DNA of 24,277 nucleotides. Origin: Flammeovirgaceae bacterium UBA2786 (GTDB lineage Bacteria > Bacteroidota > Bacteroidia > Cytophagales > Cyclobacteriaceae). Positions 1 to 7,514 of the stretch are shown here, piece after piece (position 1 is the first letter of the stretch; each line of letters starts with the position of its first letter). A model generated the notes under the pieces. The model did not search any database. It was not told the DNA's origin and worked only from the letters and a program-made list of their open reading frames with translations. Made by a program: the position numbers and the translations under genes. The stretch lies in NCBI GenBank assembly GCA_002352225.1, contig DEIA01000024.1, positions 10,150-34,426 of the forward strand, read 5' to 3'.

Positions 1-219
1 ATTTACTATGAAAATTTCTGGTGGCTTTACAGCCGCGATAAATTTACGCCTTACATCATTTCCGGATGGGGGCACTTGGGTCAGTACCTATACATCTTCC
101 CGAAAAAAAATATGATTGTAGTAAGAATGGGTAAGGGATTAGGATCAGTTGAATCATGGGGCAAGGTATTTAAGGTAATTGCTGAAAGGGATTCAGTACC
201 ATTAAATTTCAAAAAGTAA
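1..219 (+). CDS. Serine hydrolase (beta-lactamase family), C-terminal end, partial
   Basis: Frame 1 is open from the window edge to a TAA at 217-219, giving 72 residues of a protein that starts outside the window. The segment GHLGQYLYIFPKKNMIVVRMG-like (G-x-x-G-Q then a hydrophobic strand, P-x-K-N and V-V-R-x-G) is what the last beta-strands of class C beta-lactamase-fold serine hydrolases look like, where the K-T-G-like motif (here the S-G-W-G-H region) and the following strands line the active site. The catalytic S-x-x-K and Y-x-N motifs would lie upstream and cannot be seen. Such proteins in Bacteroidota are usually exported peptidases or esterases, not true antibiotic-resistance enzymes. 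The family call rests only on this C-terminal piece. Confidence 0.6.
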   Translation: MYYENFWWLYSRDKFTPYIISGWGHLGQYLYIFPKKNMIVVRMGKGLGSVESWGKVFKVIAERDSVPLNFKK

Positions 220-292
220 ACCTGCTATAGTTAAAAACAGGAGAGAGTATGAAACGCGTTTTGACTTTTTATTCTATATCGGTGTCTCCGGG

Positions 293-325
293 TAAATTTG
301 TAGATTTGATTTCAATTTACATTTG
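293..325 (+). promoter_or_regulatory. Bacteroidota-type promoter, two overlapping options
   Basis: TACATTTG at 318-325 is a perfect match to the Bacteroidota -7 consensus TAnnTTTG. A TTTG at 297-300, 17 bases upstream, could serve as the -33 element. That TTTG itself ends a second perfect -7 match, TAAATTTG at 293-300. Either would give the NTF2-like lipoprotein gene at 405 a leader of about 75-100 bases. It is the only clear promoter signal in the 185-base gap after the serine hydrolase. Motif match only. Confidence 0.45.
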
Positions 326-404
326 GTTACGGGCAACGTGAAGCCTCTTACAGAAGCGTTGCGGTATTTCTTTTTTGTGCCACATAGTTTTATGCTGAAT
401 CAAT

Positions 405-860
405 ATGAGAACGAAACCATTCAACGTGTATTTAAAAAAAGTACTGACTTCCGTACTATCTGTAACACTACTATCAAGCTGTATGCCAACACAAGAAGAG
501 CAAACGGCTGCCACACTTGCAGCTGTAGAACGGTTTAATAACGCCTTTAACAGTCATGATGTTAACCGGGTAATGGATGCCATGACGCAGGATTGCGTAT
601 TCGAAAACACGGCACCGGCACCGGATGGCCGCCATGTGGAAGGCGCTGCGGAGGTGCGGGTTGTATGGGAAAAATTTTTTGCTGCCAATCCCGATGCCCG
701 GTTTGAAGCAGAAGAAATATTTGCCTCTAAAGATCGCTGTGTGGTGCGATGGGTGTATCGCAAAACCAAAGATGGCCTCCCCTGGCATTTGCGCGGAGTG
801 GATGTGTTTAAAATCAGAGATGGAAAAGTAGCTGAGAAACTATCGTATGTGAAAGGGTAA
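405..860 (+). CDS. NTF2-like / SnoaL-like lipoprotein
   Basis: This 151-residue protein has an N-terminal export signal with a lipobox: a hydrophobic stretch ending L-L-S-S-C, with the lipidated Cys at about residue 26. The rest has the cone-shaped SnoaL/NTF2-like pattern: an opening helix with the common R-F-N-x-A-F-N-S-H-D sequence, a short strand C-V-F-E-N, then W-E-K-F-F, and alternating strands near the end (W-H-L-R-G-V-D-V-F-K-I-R-D-G-K-V). The I-R-D-G-K-I/V turn is typical of this superfamily. Members include isomerases, hydrolases and many proteins with no known activity; no catalytic residues can be assigned here, so a function is not claimed. The ATG at 405 is chosen because it yields a complete lipoprotein signal. 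It stands alone, 156 bases upstream of the ABC permease gene. Confidence 0.75.
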   Translation: MRTKPFNVYLKKVLTSVLSVTLLSSCMPTQEEQTAATLAAVERFNNAFNSHDVNRVMDAMTQDCVFENTAPAPDGRHVEGAAEVRVVWEKFFAANPDARFEAEEIFASKDRCVVRWVYRKTKDGLPWHLRGVDVFKIRDGKVAEKLSYVKG

Positions 861-1016
861 TGGAAGAGAGCTGAAGTAACGGCCAATCATTACCCCGGTT
901 GGGTGAAAGCCCTGGCCAACCGTTATCGGCTAAATCGCATTTTCACCACTCTTCACAAAAGCGGGTTTACCCTGTGCTTACTTCCGTATAAGCTTACATT
1001 CAAAACATGATTTCCC

Positions 1017-3419
1017 ATGCTTCAAAACTACCTCCGCATTGCATTTCGTAACCTGATTAAAAACCGCATTTATACTATTATCAATGTGGCCGGGTTGGCC
1101 ATTGGGCTAGCTTGCTTTATCCTGGTAGCCCTGTACATAAAAAATGAAACATCATACGATCAATTTTATTCTAACACGGAAAACACCTACCGCATCAACA
1201 CCCATGTAGATGTAAACGGAATTTCTAACCACTACCCGACTGCCCACTACCCGGCTGCATTTGATATGGTGGAAGATTATCCGGAAGTAGTAAAAGCAAC
1301 AACACTGTATCGGGCCTTTTACCTATCACCCGTTTTACCTCGTATAAAATACGAAGACAATGAGTATGAGGAAAGCAAATTTTATATGGCCGACTCAACC
1401 TTCTTCTCTGTTTTTAATTTCGAATTCAAACATGGAAATCCCGAAAAAGCATTTGAGAATAGTTACTCGGTAGTGCTAACGGACGAAACTGCAAAGAAGT
1501 ATTTTGGAGATACCGACCCGATGGGCAAGCTTATCCTGTTTCAGGACACTGTATCGTTGAAGGTAACCGGTGTGCTAAAGCCATTGCCAGGCAAGACTCA
1601 CTTTGATTTCGATTTTCTTGCACACTCAAATCTATTGCTCAATCAAATTATAGGATTTCGGGTGGACAATGCCTACCTCGGTTTATGGTATTATAGTTAT
1701 GTGGTTCTGCAGCCGGGAGCCTCACCACACCTGCTGCAAGCTAAATTTCCGGAGTTTGTTAAAAAGTATTACCCGCCACGCTACACAGAAAATAATGCAA
1801 AACTCACCATCCAAAATATAAAAGACATACATCTGTATTCTGATTTTTCGACAGCCGACATGTCGGTAAATGGAAACATTCAGTATGTGTACACACTAGG
1901 GTCTATTGCGATACTGGTGTTGGTAATAGCCAGTATCAACTTTATGAATCTTTCGATTGCCCGTTTTTCGAATCGCGGCAAAGAAGTGGGCATTCGAAAA
2001 GTGATGGGAGCTGAGAAGCACAATCTGATGATTCAGTTTCTTGGAGAGTCGGTGAGCATCGCATTTCTTTCCGGGTTGCTGGCCATTGGCCTGGTGTGGG
2101 TAGTAACTCCTGCTTTTAACGATCTGGCGTCCTCCCGTCTGAATGCTGCTGAACTGCTTCAGCCAGGCAACCTGTTGGTGATTATGGTTATTATTTTGGT
2201 TACCGGTTTACTGGCAGGACTGTATCCGTCATTTGTTATGGCTTCGTTTCAACCCGTTAAGGTGTTAAAGGGATTACACAAAACAGTCAACGGCAAAATT
2301 GACCTGAGAAAAGTGCTTGTGATCACGCAATTCACGGTGTCAACGATTTTATTGATTGGAACATTCATAATTTCTGATCAACTCGATTTTATGAGAGGGA
2401 AGAATATGGGCTTTGATAAGGAGCAGATTATTGTTCTTCCGGTAGGTGGAACAACAATGACGCAAGACTTTCCTTCATTCAAAAACAAGTTACTCGCCAT
2501 GCCGCAAGTAGCCCATGTTACCAGCCACTCGCACGACATTGGTCAGGCGGCCTTGCCTTACTTTCCTATGCGCGTAGAAGGAAAAGAGGATGAACAGATG
2601 CTTCCCATCATGTATGTTGGCTTCGATTTTATTGAAACCCTTGGCGTTGAAATGAGCAGCGGCCGTTTCTTCGACATTAACTATCGTTCGGACAGTACCG
2701 TGGCTTTTGTTATTAATGAATCAACCGCCAGGGCACTCGATTGGAAAGATCCGATTGGTCGTAAGATTACCTTTGGCGTAAATGGAAATGCGGAGAGCCA
2801 GGTGATTGGAGTTATAAAAGATTTTAACTACGATCCGTTGCGCACAAAAGTTGGTCCGCTGGTAATGAAGTTTGCCCCAGCCAGCAACAACGTATCGGTA
2901 AAGCTTCAGGCAGGCGATCACAAAAAAACGCTTACCGAAATTGAGCACGTCTGGAATGAGACCATTACAAACAAACCATTTTCGTATTACTTTCTGGACG
3001 AAGCACTCAACAAGGCTTACGAAGAGGAAGAACGGCTGGCGCATATCTTCACCTATTTTTGTGGCCTTGCTATTTTTGTGGCCTCGTTAGGTCTTTTTGC
3101 GTTGGCCTCATTCAGTGCCCAGCGCAGGTTGAAAGAAATTGGATTAAGAAAAGTGTTAGGCGCCAGCGAAGCAGGATTGGTGATTATGATGTACAAGGAG
3201 TTTTTATCCCTGATTGTGATAGCCTTTGTTTTGGCCAGCCCAATTGCCTACTATTTCTTCAACCAGTGGCTTAATGGATTTGCCTATCGCATCGATATCA
3301 GTCCGCTAACGTACCTGATCTCAATTCTTTTTATTTCAGCAATTGCATTGATCACAGTAGGCTATCAATCCTTTACTGCAGCCCGAACCAATCCGGTGAA
3401 AGTATTGCGAAGTGAATAA
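1017..3419 (+). CDS. ABC transporter permease, MacB/FtsX type
   Basis: An 800-residue inner-membrane protein with the duplicated layout of Bacteroidota MacB-like permeases. A membrane helix lies at about residues 18-42, followed by a large periplasmic MacB_PCD domain. The first FtsX domain (about 290-415) carries the R-G-K-E-V-G-I-R-K-V-M-G-A signature after its first helix. A second helix and periplasmic domain begin at about 430, and a second FtsX domain (about 675-795) carries R-L-K-E-I-G-L-R-K-V-L-G-A. Type VII ABC systems of this fold do not move substrate through the membrane but use ATP hydrolysis in the cytoplasm to drive periplasmic work such as lipoprotein or peptide extrusion. No ATPase gene is next to it; orphan permeases of this type are common in the phylum and probably share an unlinked ATPase. 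Substrate unknown. The start gives the standard N-terminus (L-Q-N-Y-L-R-I-A-F-R-N-L). Confidence 0.92.
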   Translation: MLQNYLRIAFRNLIKNRIYTIINVAGLAIGLACFILVALYIKNETSYDQFYSNTENTYRINTHVDVNGISNHYPTAHYPAAFDMVEDYPEVVKATTLYRAFYLSPVLPRIKYEDNEYEESKFYMADSTFFSVFNFEFKHGNPEKAFENSYSVVLTDETAKKYFGDTDPMGKLILFQDTVSLKVTGVLKPLPGKTHFDFDFLAHSNLLLNQIIGFRVDNAYLGLWYYSYVVLQPGASPHLLQAKFPEFVKKYYPPRYTENNAKLTIQNIKDIHLYSDFSTADMSVNGNIQYVYTLGSIAILVLVIASINFMNLSIARFSNRGKEVGIRKVMGAEKHNLMIQFLGESVSIAFLSGLLAIGLVWVVTPAFNDLASSRLNAAELLQPGNLLVIMVIILVTGLLAGLYPSFVMASFQPVKVLKGLHKTVNGKIDLRKVLVITQFTVSTILLIGTFIISDQLDFMRGKNMGFDKEQIIVLPVGGTTMTQDFPSFKNKLLAMPQVAHVTSHSHDIGQAALPYFPMRVEGKEDEQMLPIMYVGFDFIETLGVEMSSGRFFDINYRSDSTVAFVINESTARALDWKDPIGRKITFGVNGNAESQVIGVIKDFNYDPLRTKVGPLVMKFAPASNNVSVKLQAGDHKKTLTEIEHVWNETITNKPFSYYFLDEALNKAYEEEERLAHIFTYFCGLAIFVASLGLFALASFSAQRRLKEIGLRKVLGASEAGLVIMMYKEFLSLIVIAFVLASPIAYYFFNQWLNGFAYRIDISPLTYLISILFISAIALITVGYQSFTAARTNPVKVLRSE

Positions 3420-3537
3420 ATCAACCCAAGGATTGTTTGGTTGCTACATCGAATCCATTTTCTGTGTGTTGCTGAGTTAAAATACGAATTTTTACCGACT
3501 GCCCATTTTTACATATCTTCATTGTCGTTTTCACGGT

Positions 3538-3936
3538 ATGCACAAAGACACACGCTCCTATAACAACAAACAATCGACTGCCGACAAGGCCATTTGTAAT
3601 TTGTTGGCCAATGAAATCAGCGAACAACTAACCGATGCTGAAAACAAAATATGGCATGCGCACCCGGTTTGGTTTTTAGAAGGCAACCCCATTGTAGGGT
3701 ACAGCAAATTAAAATCGGGCATTCGCCTGATGTTTTGGAGCGGGGCAGGTTTTGATGAAACGAATTTGAATCCCGGAACCGGAAAATTCAAAGACGCATC
3801 GATTATTTATACTTCTAAAGATCAAGTGAACATAAAAGACTTAAGCCGATGGTTAAAGAAGTCCAGGAAAATTCAATGGGATTATAAAAATGTAGTAAAG
3901 CGAAGAGGCGTATTGGTGCGTTTAACCCCGGATTAG
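3538..3936 (+). CDS. DUF1801 domain protein (YdhG-like)
   Basis: A 132-residue soluble protein without signal peptide or membrane segment. The pattern matches the DUF1801 (YdhG-like) fold: an N-terminal helix, the core H-A-H-P-V-W-F-L-E-G-N-P-I-V-G-Y, the strand I-R-L-M-F-W-S-G, a tail G-K-F-K-D-A-S-I-I-Y, and helical D-L-S-R-W-L-K-K-S-R. Members are small intracellular proteins with no established biochemical activity; some resemble iron-binding frataxin-like folds, but that is not shown here. The ATG at 3538 is the first in frame; a start a few codons later cannot be excluded. It lies alone between the ABC permease and the unknown membrane-anchored protein. Confidence 0.75.
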   Translation: MHKDTRSYNNKQSTADKAICNLLANEISEQLTDAENKIWHAHPVWFLEGNPIVGYSKLKSGIRLMFWSGAGFDETNLNPGTGKFKDASIIYTSKDQVNIKDLSRWLKKSRKIQWDYKNVVKRRGVLVRLTPD

Positions 3937-4046
3937 AATTTTGTGAACTCTGTCTTGCACTTTTTATGGTTTGAGTTTTAATAAGGAGTAACATTTCGTT
4001 TTATTGAACAAAATCTTTTTAGAATAAACCAGAGCCAACTTTTTGC

Positions 4047-4054
4047 TACTTTCG
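4047..4054 (+). promoter_or_regulatory. Probable -7 box (TACTTTCG), 5 bases before a GTG start
   Basis: TACTTTCG differs from TAnnTTTG by one base and ends 5 bases before the GTG at 4060. If used, the transcript would begin at or within a base or two of the start codon, making a leaderless mRNA. Confidence 0.35.
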
Positions 4055-4059
4055 GGTGA

Positions 4060-4566
4060 GTGAAACGCTGGGCTGTGATATTCTTTCTGTGCTTACTCCT
4101 GATTCAGGCGGCCGGGTGTTATATTTATTTTGTAAGCCGGCTGATAACCATCCGCAAAGAAATGCGGGAACAATTAAAGTATTTGCCCGAAGAACAACTT
4201 ACCCGGTTTTACCTTACTGCTGAAGAGTTTCGGAAAGCTCGTGTTGAAGATCATGAAATAAAAATTTCGGGCAAGATGTATGACATAGCCCGAATTAGCG
4301 AACAGGGTAATCGGATAATGGTGTTGGCGCTGCATGATGAAGCAGAAGATAACCTTTTCGCCTTTCTGAGCGAAATAGTTTCACGTTCAGCTAAAGATAA
4401 AAAACCGGTGCCTGTTCAGATAGAGCAATTGCTTACACTGCATTTTTTGCCAGTATCGTTTATTGTGCTGCTAAACCGGTGTTCAGAAAGTAATCATACT
4501 ACACCGTATTATAAGGGTGGCTATGAATTTTTTGTAATAGTAGAATCGCCTCCTCCGCGAAGCTAG
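4060..4566 (+). CDS. Membrane-anchored protein of unknown function
   Basis: A 168-residue protein that I do not recognise. A GTG start is the natural choice: there is no in-frame ATG before the single hydrophobic helix (about residues 5-26, V-I-F-F-L-C-L-L-L-I-Q-A-A-G). That helix contains a Cys but without a good lipobox position, so it is more likely a signal anchor or an uncleaved signal peptide. The rest is charged and soluble: a helix rich in E, R and K (about 30-60), a beta-rich part I-K-I-S-G-K-M-Y-D-I-A-R-I (about 68-80) followed by a second helix, and a hydrophobic C-terminal third. The gene ends 68 bases before the TonB receptor and could share a transcript with it, so a role as an accessory of that receptor is possible but only inferred from position. 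Confidence 0.6.
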   Translation: MKRWAVIFFLCLLLIQAAGCYIYFVSRLITIRKEMREQLKYLPEEQLTRFYLTAEEFRKARVEDHEIKISGKMYDIARISEQGNRIMVLALHDEAEDNLFAFLSEIVSRSAKDKKPVPVQIEQLLTLHFLPVSFIVLLNRCSESNHTTPYYKGGYEFFVIVESPPPRS

Positions 4567-4574
4567 ATTTTTAT

Positions 4575-4582
4575 TGTCTTTG
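4575..4582 (+). promoter_or_regulatory. Possible -7 box for the TonB receptor
   Basis: TGTCTTTG is one base off the TAnnTTTG consensus and lies 52 bases before the ATG at 4635, in the gap after the unknown membrane-anchored gene. It suggests the receptor can be transcribed on its own. No Fur-like operator could be recognised by eye. Confidence 0.25.
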
Positions 4583-4634
4583 CACGGGCTTGTACAGCCA
4601 GTGAAAATAATTTTTAACCTCATTATGAAACAGA

Positions 4635-6848
4635 ATGAAACTCATTCACCTTATGGGAGTGTGTTTGTTTCCTGTGGCTGCTATGGCGCAAACAGAAACA
4701 GATACAATTAAAACCTATTTAGATGAAGTAGTGGTTTCGGTTAACCGGTGGGAACAAAACCAACGCGAAATTTCCACACGGGTAACCAAAATATCACCTG
4801 CTCTCATCCAACTTCAAAACCCACAAACCAGTGCCGATATGCTGGGTTTGTCTAACCAGGTTTTTATTCAGAAAAGTCAGCTGGGGGGTGGCAGCCCAAT
4901 GATTAGAGGGTTTGCTACCAACCGCGTGCTATTAGTAATTGATGGTGTGCGGATGAACAATGCTATTTTTCGTTCTGGCAATTTACAGAATGTAATTTCG
5001 CTCGATGCCAATGCCATTCAGAATACGGAAGTGGTATTTGGGCCAGGCTCAGTAGTGTATGGAAGCGATGCCATTGGCGGAGTAATGAATTTTACGAGTC
5101 TTACACCAGGCACAAGCAGCTTGGGCACAAAATTTTCTGCCAATGCTTTTGCCCGCTATGCGTCTGCAAATGAAGAGAAAACCGGGCATGCAGATTTCTC
5201 TATCGGATTAAAAAAATGGGCTTTTGTTACCAGTATTACCAAAAGTGATTTCAGCGATTTGAAAATGGGCGCGAATGGTCCGGTAGAATACACCCGCCCC
5301 GATTATCAGGTTCGCGATGAAAATGGGAATGATATTACCGTTGTCAATCCTAACCCGAATGTACAGATTTTTAGTGGGTACAATCAGCTTAATGGTATGC
5401 AGAAAGTTCGGTTTACACCTAATGCCAATTGGGATTTTACCTATGGCTTTCATTTCTCTGAAACATCAGATGTGCCCCGTTATGATCGGTTGATTTTAAA
5501 GAACGCGTCAAATGTGTTTACCAGTGCCGAATGGTATTATGGTCCGCAGAAATGGGTAATGCATTCATTCAATGGACTATTCAATCAGCAGACAGCTATT
5601 TCCGATCAGATAAAATTTACGATTGGATATCAGCATTACGAAGAGAGCCGGCATAACCGTAATTTTTCGGGAGGCAATCGTAATCGCAGAACCGATCGGT
5701 ATGAAAAGGTAAAAGCCTTTTCCATAAATGTTGATGCCGATAAGCAACTCAGCGAAAAAACAAACCTCTTTTATGGATTGGAATATGTAACAAATGCTGT
5801 TGGCTCTACAGCCGAGCGCATTACTATTACAGATGGCACAGTGAGCGGTGTATCTACACGCTATCCGAATAATTCAGACTGGCGTTCAATGGCAGTGTAT
5901 GCTGGCTTACGCCATGCCGTAAATGATAAATGGATAATAAATGGCAGTGCGCGCTACACCCATGTGTATACGTACGCTCCGTTTGATACTACCTATTTTG
6001 ATTTTGAATTTACAGAAGCCACAGTAAAGAACGGTGCCACTAACGGAAGTGTGGGTGTTGCATTCAATCCAACAACAACCTTTAAAGTGTATGCCAATGC
6101 GGCAACGGGTTTCAGAGCTCCCAATGTTGACGACATTGGAAAAGTTTTTGACTCGCAACCGGGCACCGTGGTGGTACCCAATCCAACGCTAAAGCCCGAA
6201 ACAGCATATAGCGCTGAAATCGGGTTAGCCGGGAAAATTGCCGGTAGTTTGAATTTTGATCTTTCTGCTTTCTATACCTTATTGGATAATGCTATTGTGC
6301 GTGGCCCTTTTACATTTAACGGACAATCGCAAATAGATTACGATGGCACCATGAGCGATGTACTGGCATTACAAAACATAAGCGAATTAACCGTACGGGG
6401 TGTGCAGCTTGGCTTGCGCTGGGATTTTAATGAAAATTTTCAAGTGGCATCTACTATCAATCTGCAAAAGGGAAAAGAAAAAGATGTAGAAACTGGTGAA
6501 AACGTTTCGCCAACCCATGTGGCTCCTTCGTTTGGTTCTACCCGCGTAACCTATACTAATAAACGTGTGAGATTAATGGTGTATGCCAACTACAATGGTA
6601 AAATCGCATTTAAAGACCTGGCATTAAGTGAACGGGCCGATACCCATTTGTATGCAAAAGACACAGACGGAAATCCATATGCCCCGGCATGGACCACTCT
6701 CAATTTCAAGTCATCGTTTGTATTGTCAAAATTTATTACGGTAGATGCCGGAGTAGAAAATATTCTGGATAAACGATATCGCCCGTATTCATCGGGTGTT
6801 ACAGCAGCCGGAAGAAATTTTATTGCAGCCTTGAGAGTTAAAATTTAA
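4635..6848 (+). CDS. TonB-dependent outer-membrane receptor, haem/haemoglobin-receptor type
   Basis: A 737-residue outer-membrane receptor. Signal peptide about 1-19 (cut after M-A-Q), TonB-box-like L-D-E-V-V-V-S-V about 28-36, plug domain about 45-160 with P-M-I-R-G-F-A-T-N-R and G-P-G-S-V-V-Y-G-S-D-A-I-G-G-V, then a long beta-barrel ending in A-A-L-R-V-K-I. The plug reads most like the haem/haemoglobin/transferrin receptor family (HmuR, HemR). The barrel carries the F-R-A-P box (493-496) and an N-P-T-L box (516-519) that mark this group, but no His lies between them, where haem receptors usually have one, so the ligand may be another iron complex. ATG 4635 is in frame with the signal peptide; an ATG at 4625 is in another frame. 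It precedes a PepSY protein, which supports metal uptake. Energy would come from TonB-ExbB-ExbD, encoded elsewhere. Confidence 0.88.
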   Translation: MKLIHLMGVCLFPVAAMAQTETDTIKTYLDEVVVSVNRWEQNQREISTRVTKISPALIQLQNPQTSADMLGLSNQVFIQKSQLGGGSPMIRGFATNRVLLVIDGVRMNNAIFRSGNLQNVISLDANAIQNTEVVFGPGSVVYGSDAIGGVMNFTSLTPGTSSLGTKFSANAFARYASANEEKTGHADFSIGLKKWAFVTSITKSDFSDLKMGANGPVEYTRPDYQVRDENGNDITVVNPNPNVQIFSGYNQLNGMQKVRFTPNANWDFTYGFHFSETSDVPRYDRLILKNASNVFTSAEWYYGPQKWVMHSFNGLFNQQTAISDQIKFTIGYQHYEESRHNRNFSGGNRNRRTDRYEKVKAFSINVDADKQLSEKTNLFYGLEYVTNAVGSTAERITITDGTVSGVSTRYPNNSDWRSMAVYAGLRHAVNDKWIINGSARYTHVYTYAPFDTTYFDFEFTEATVKNGATNGSVGVAFNPTTTFKVYANAATGFRAPNVDDIGKVFDSQPGTVVVPNPTLKPETAYSAEIGLAGKIAGSLNFDLSAFYTLLDNAIVRGPFTFNGQSQIDYDGTMSDVLALQNISELTVRGVQLGLRWDFNENFQVASTINLQKGKEKDVETGENVSPTHVAPSFGSTRVTYTNKRVRLMVYANYNGKIAFKDLALSERADTHLYAKDTDGNPYAPAWTTLNFKSSFVLSKFITVDAGVENILDKRYRPYSSGVTAAGRNFIAALRVKI

Positions 6849-6857
6849 AAATCAAAC

Positions 6858-6893
6858 AGAACTGTCTCGAAGATTGTATTTTGAGACAGTTCT
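6858..6893 (+). terminator. Hairpin between receptor and PepSY gene (terminator or attenuator)
   Basis: An 11-base perfect inverted repeat, AGAACTGTCTC (6858-6868) with GAGACAGTTCT (6883-6893), encloses a 14-base loop whose outer bases can also pair (with wobbles). It starts 9 bases after the receptor stop codon. The 3' side is TT then A-rich rather than a long T run, so termination may be partial and leave some read-through into the PepSY gene at 6905. Confidence 0.6.
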
Positions 6894-6904
6894 TTAAAAA
6901 AACT

Positions 6905-7438
6905 ATGGCACTTCAAAATCTGGTTAATAGACTCAGGCAATTCAGAACCTGGCATCATTGGGTAGGGATTAGCGTAGTATTGTTTATGCTGATAACCAGT
7001 ATTACCGGTATACTGTTGGGTTGGAAAAAAAATGTAACCCTGCTGCAGCCGGTCACATTAAAGGGAGCAAGTACAAACCTGCAACAATGGGTTAGTTTTA
7101 ATGATGTGGCAACCTCAGCATTACAGGCGATAGATTCAGTTGTAGGGCGTACAATTGAAATAGATCGTATGGATGTGCGGCCCGATATAGGAATTATTAA
7201 AGTAACATTTAAAGAAGGGTATTGGGAGACACAGATAGATGCTGCAACCGGCAAAGTTTTATCGGTAGCACAACGCCATGCCGATTGGATTGAACACATT
7301 CACGATGGCTCTATCATAAGCGAAGGATTTAAACTTCTCTACACCAATTACATTGGGTTAGGGTTGCTAACACTCTCCATAACGGGTTTTTGGTTATGGT
7401 ATGGCCCGCGCAGAATCAGAAAAATAAAGCGAAGCTAG
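6905..7438 (+). CDS. PepSY-associated transmembrane protein
   Basis: A 177-residue inner-membrane protein of the short PepSY_TM type. The first membrane helix (about 19-38) follows a W-H-H-W-V-G motif, and a PepSY-like periplasmic domain spans about 60-125. Next comes H-I-H-D-G-S, and a second membrane helix (about 145-165) ends in W-L-W-Y-G-P-R-R. Paired histidines near each helix resemble those that bind haem in PepSY-type ferric reductases; this is suggestive only. The ATG at 6905 is chosen over an in-frame TTG at 6881, because the TTG lies inside the right arm of the hairpin at 6858-6893 and adds residues of no obvious value. In Bacteroidota such proteins commonly sit next to TonB receptors for iron compounds and are thought to reduce or release the metal after import. 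The pair here fits that pattern. Confidence 0.82.
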   Translation: MALQNLVNRLRQFRTWHHWVGISVVLFMLITSITGILLGWKKNVTLLQPVTLKGASTNLQQWVSFNDVATSALQAIDSVVGRTIEIDRMDVRPDIGIIKVTFKEGYWETQIDAATGKVLSVAQRHADWIEHIHDGSIISEGFKLLYTNYIGLGLLTLSITGFWLWYGPRRIRKIKRS

Positions 7439-7445
7439 TCTGGCT

Positions 7446-7486
7446 GTAAATTAAAATTCCGGCACAAGTCCGGAATTTTAATTTAC
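7446..7486. terminator. Bidirectional intrinsic terminator
   Basis: A perfect 17-base inverted repeat (7446-7462 and 7470-7486) with a 7-base loop. The inner stem is C/G-rich (TTCCGG/CCGGAA), and the outer stem is an A/T-rich run, giving T-rich tails on both strands. It lies between the convergent PepSY gene (stop 7438) and the S9 peptidase (stop 7515) and would end both transcripts. Confidence 0.93.
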
Positions 7487-7514
7487 ACACGAAAGGTTTT
7501 GTGTATCCTCTTCT

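Noticed and set aside
249..341. A 30-codon open frame (ATG 249, TGA 339-341) preceded by AGGAGAGAG
   Set aside because: It is short, has no recognisable signal or motif and overlaps the predicted promoter of the NTF2-like gene; purine-rich ribosome sites are not a reliable cue in this phylum.
896..922. CGGTTGG/CCAACCG inverted repeat after the NTF2-like gene
   Set aside because: Stem of 7 bases with no T run; a terminator is possible but not supported well enough to list.
3421..3444. Imperfect inverted repeat CAACCCAA...TTTGGTTG after the ABC permease
   Set aside because: It needs bulges and has no T tail, so it is weak evidence for a terminator.
4625..4700. Alternative ATG at 4625 upstream of the TonB receptor
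   Set aside because: It is in another frame and yields a peptide without signal-sequence character; the ATG at 4635 starts a clear signal peptide.
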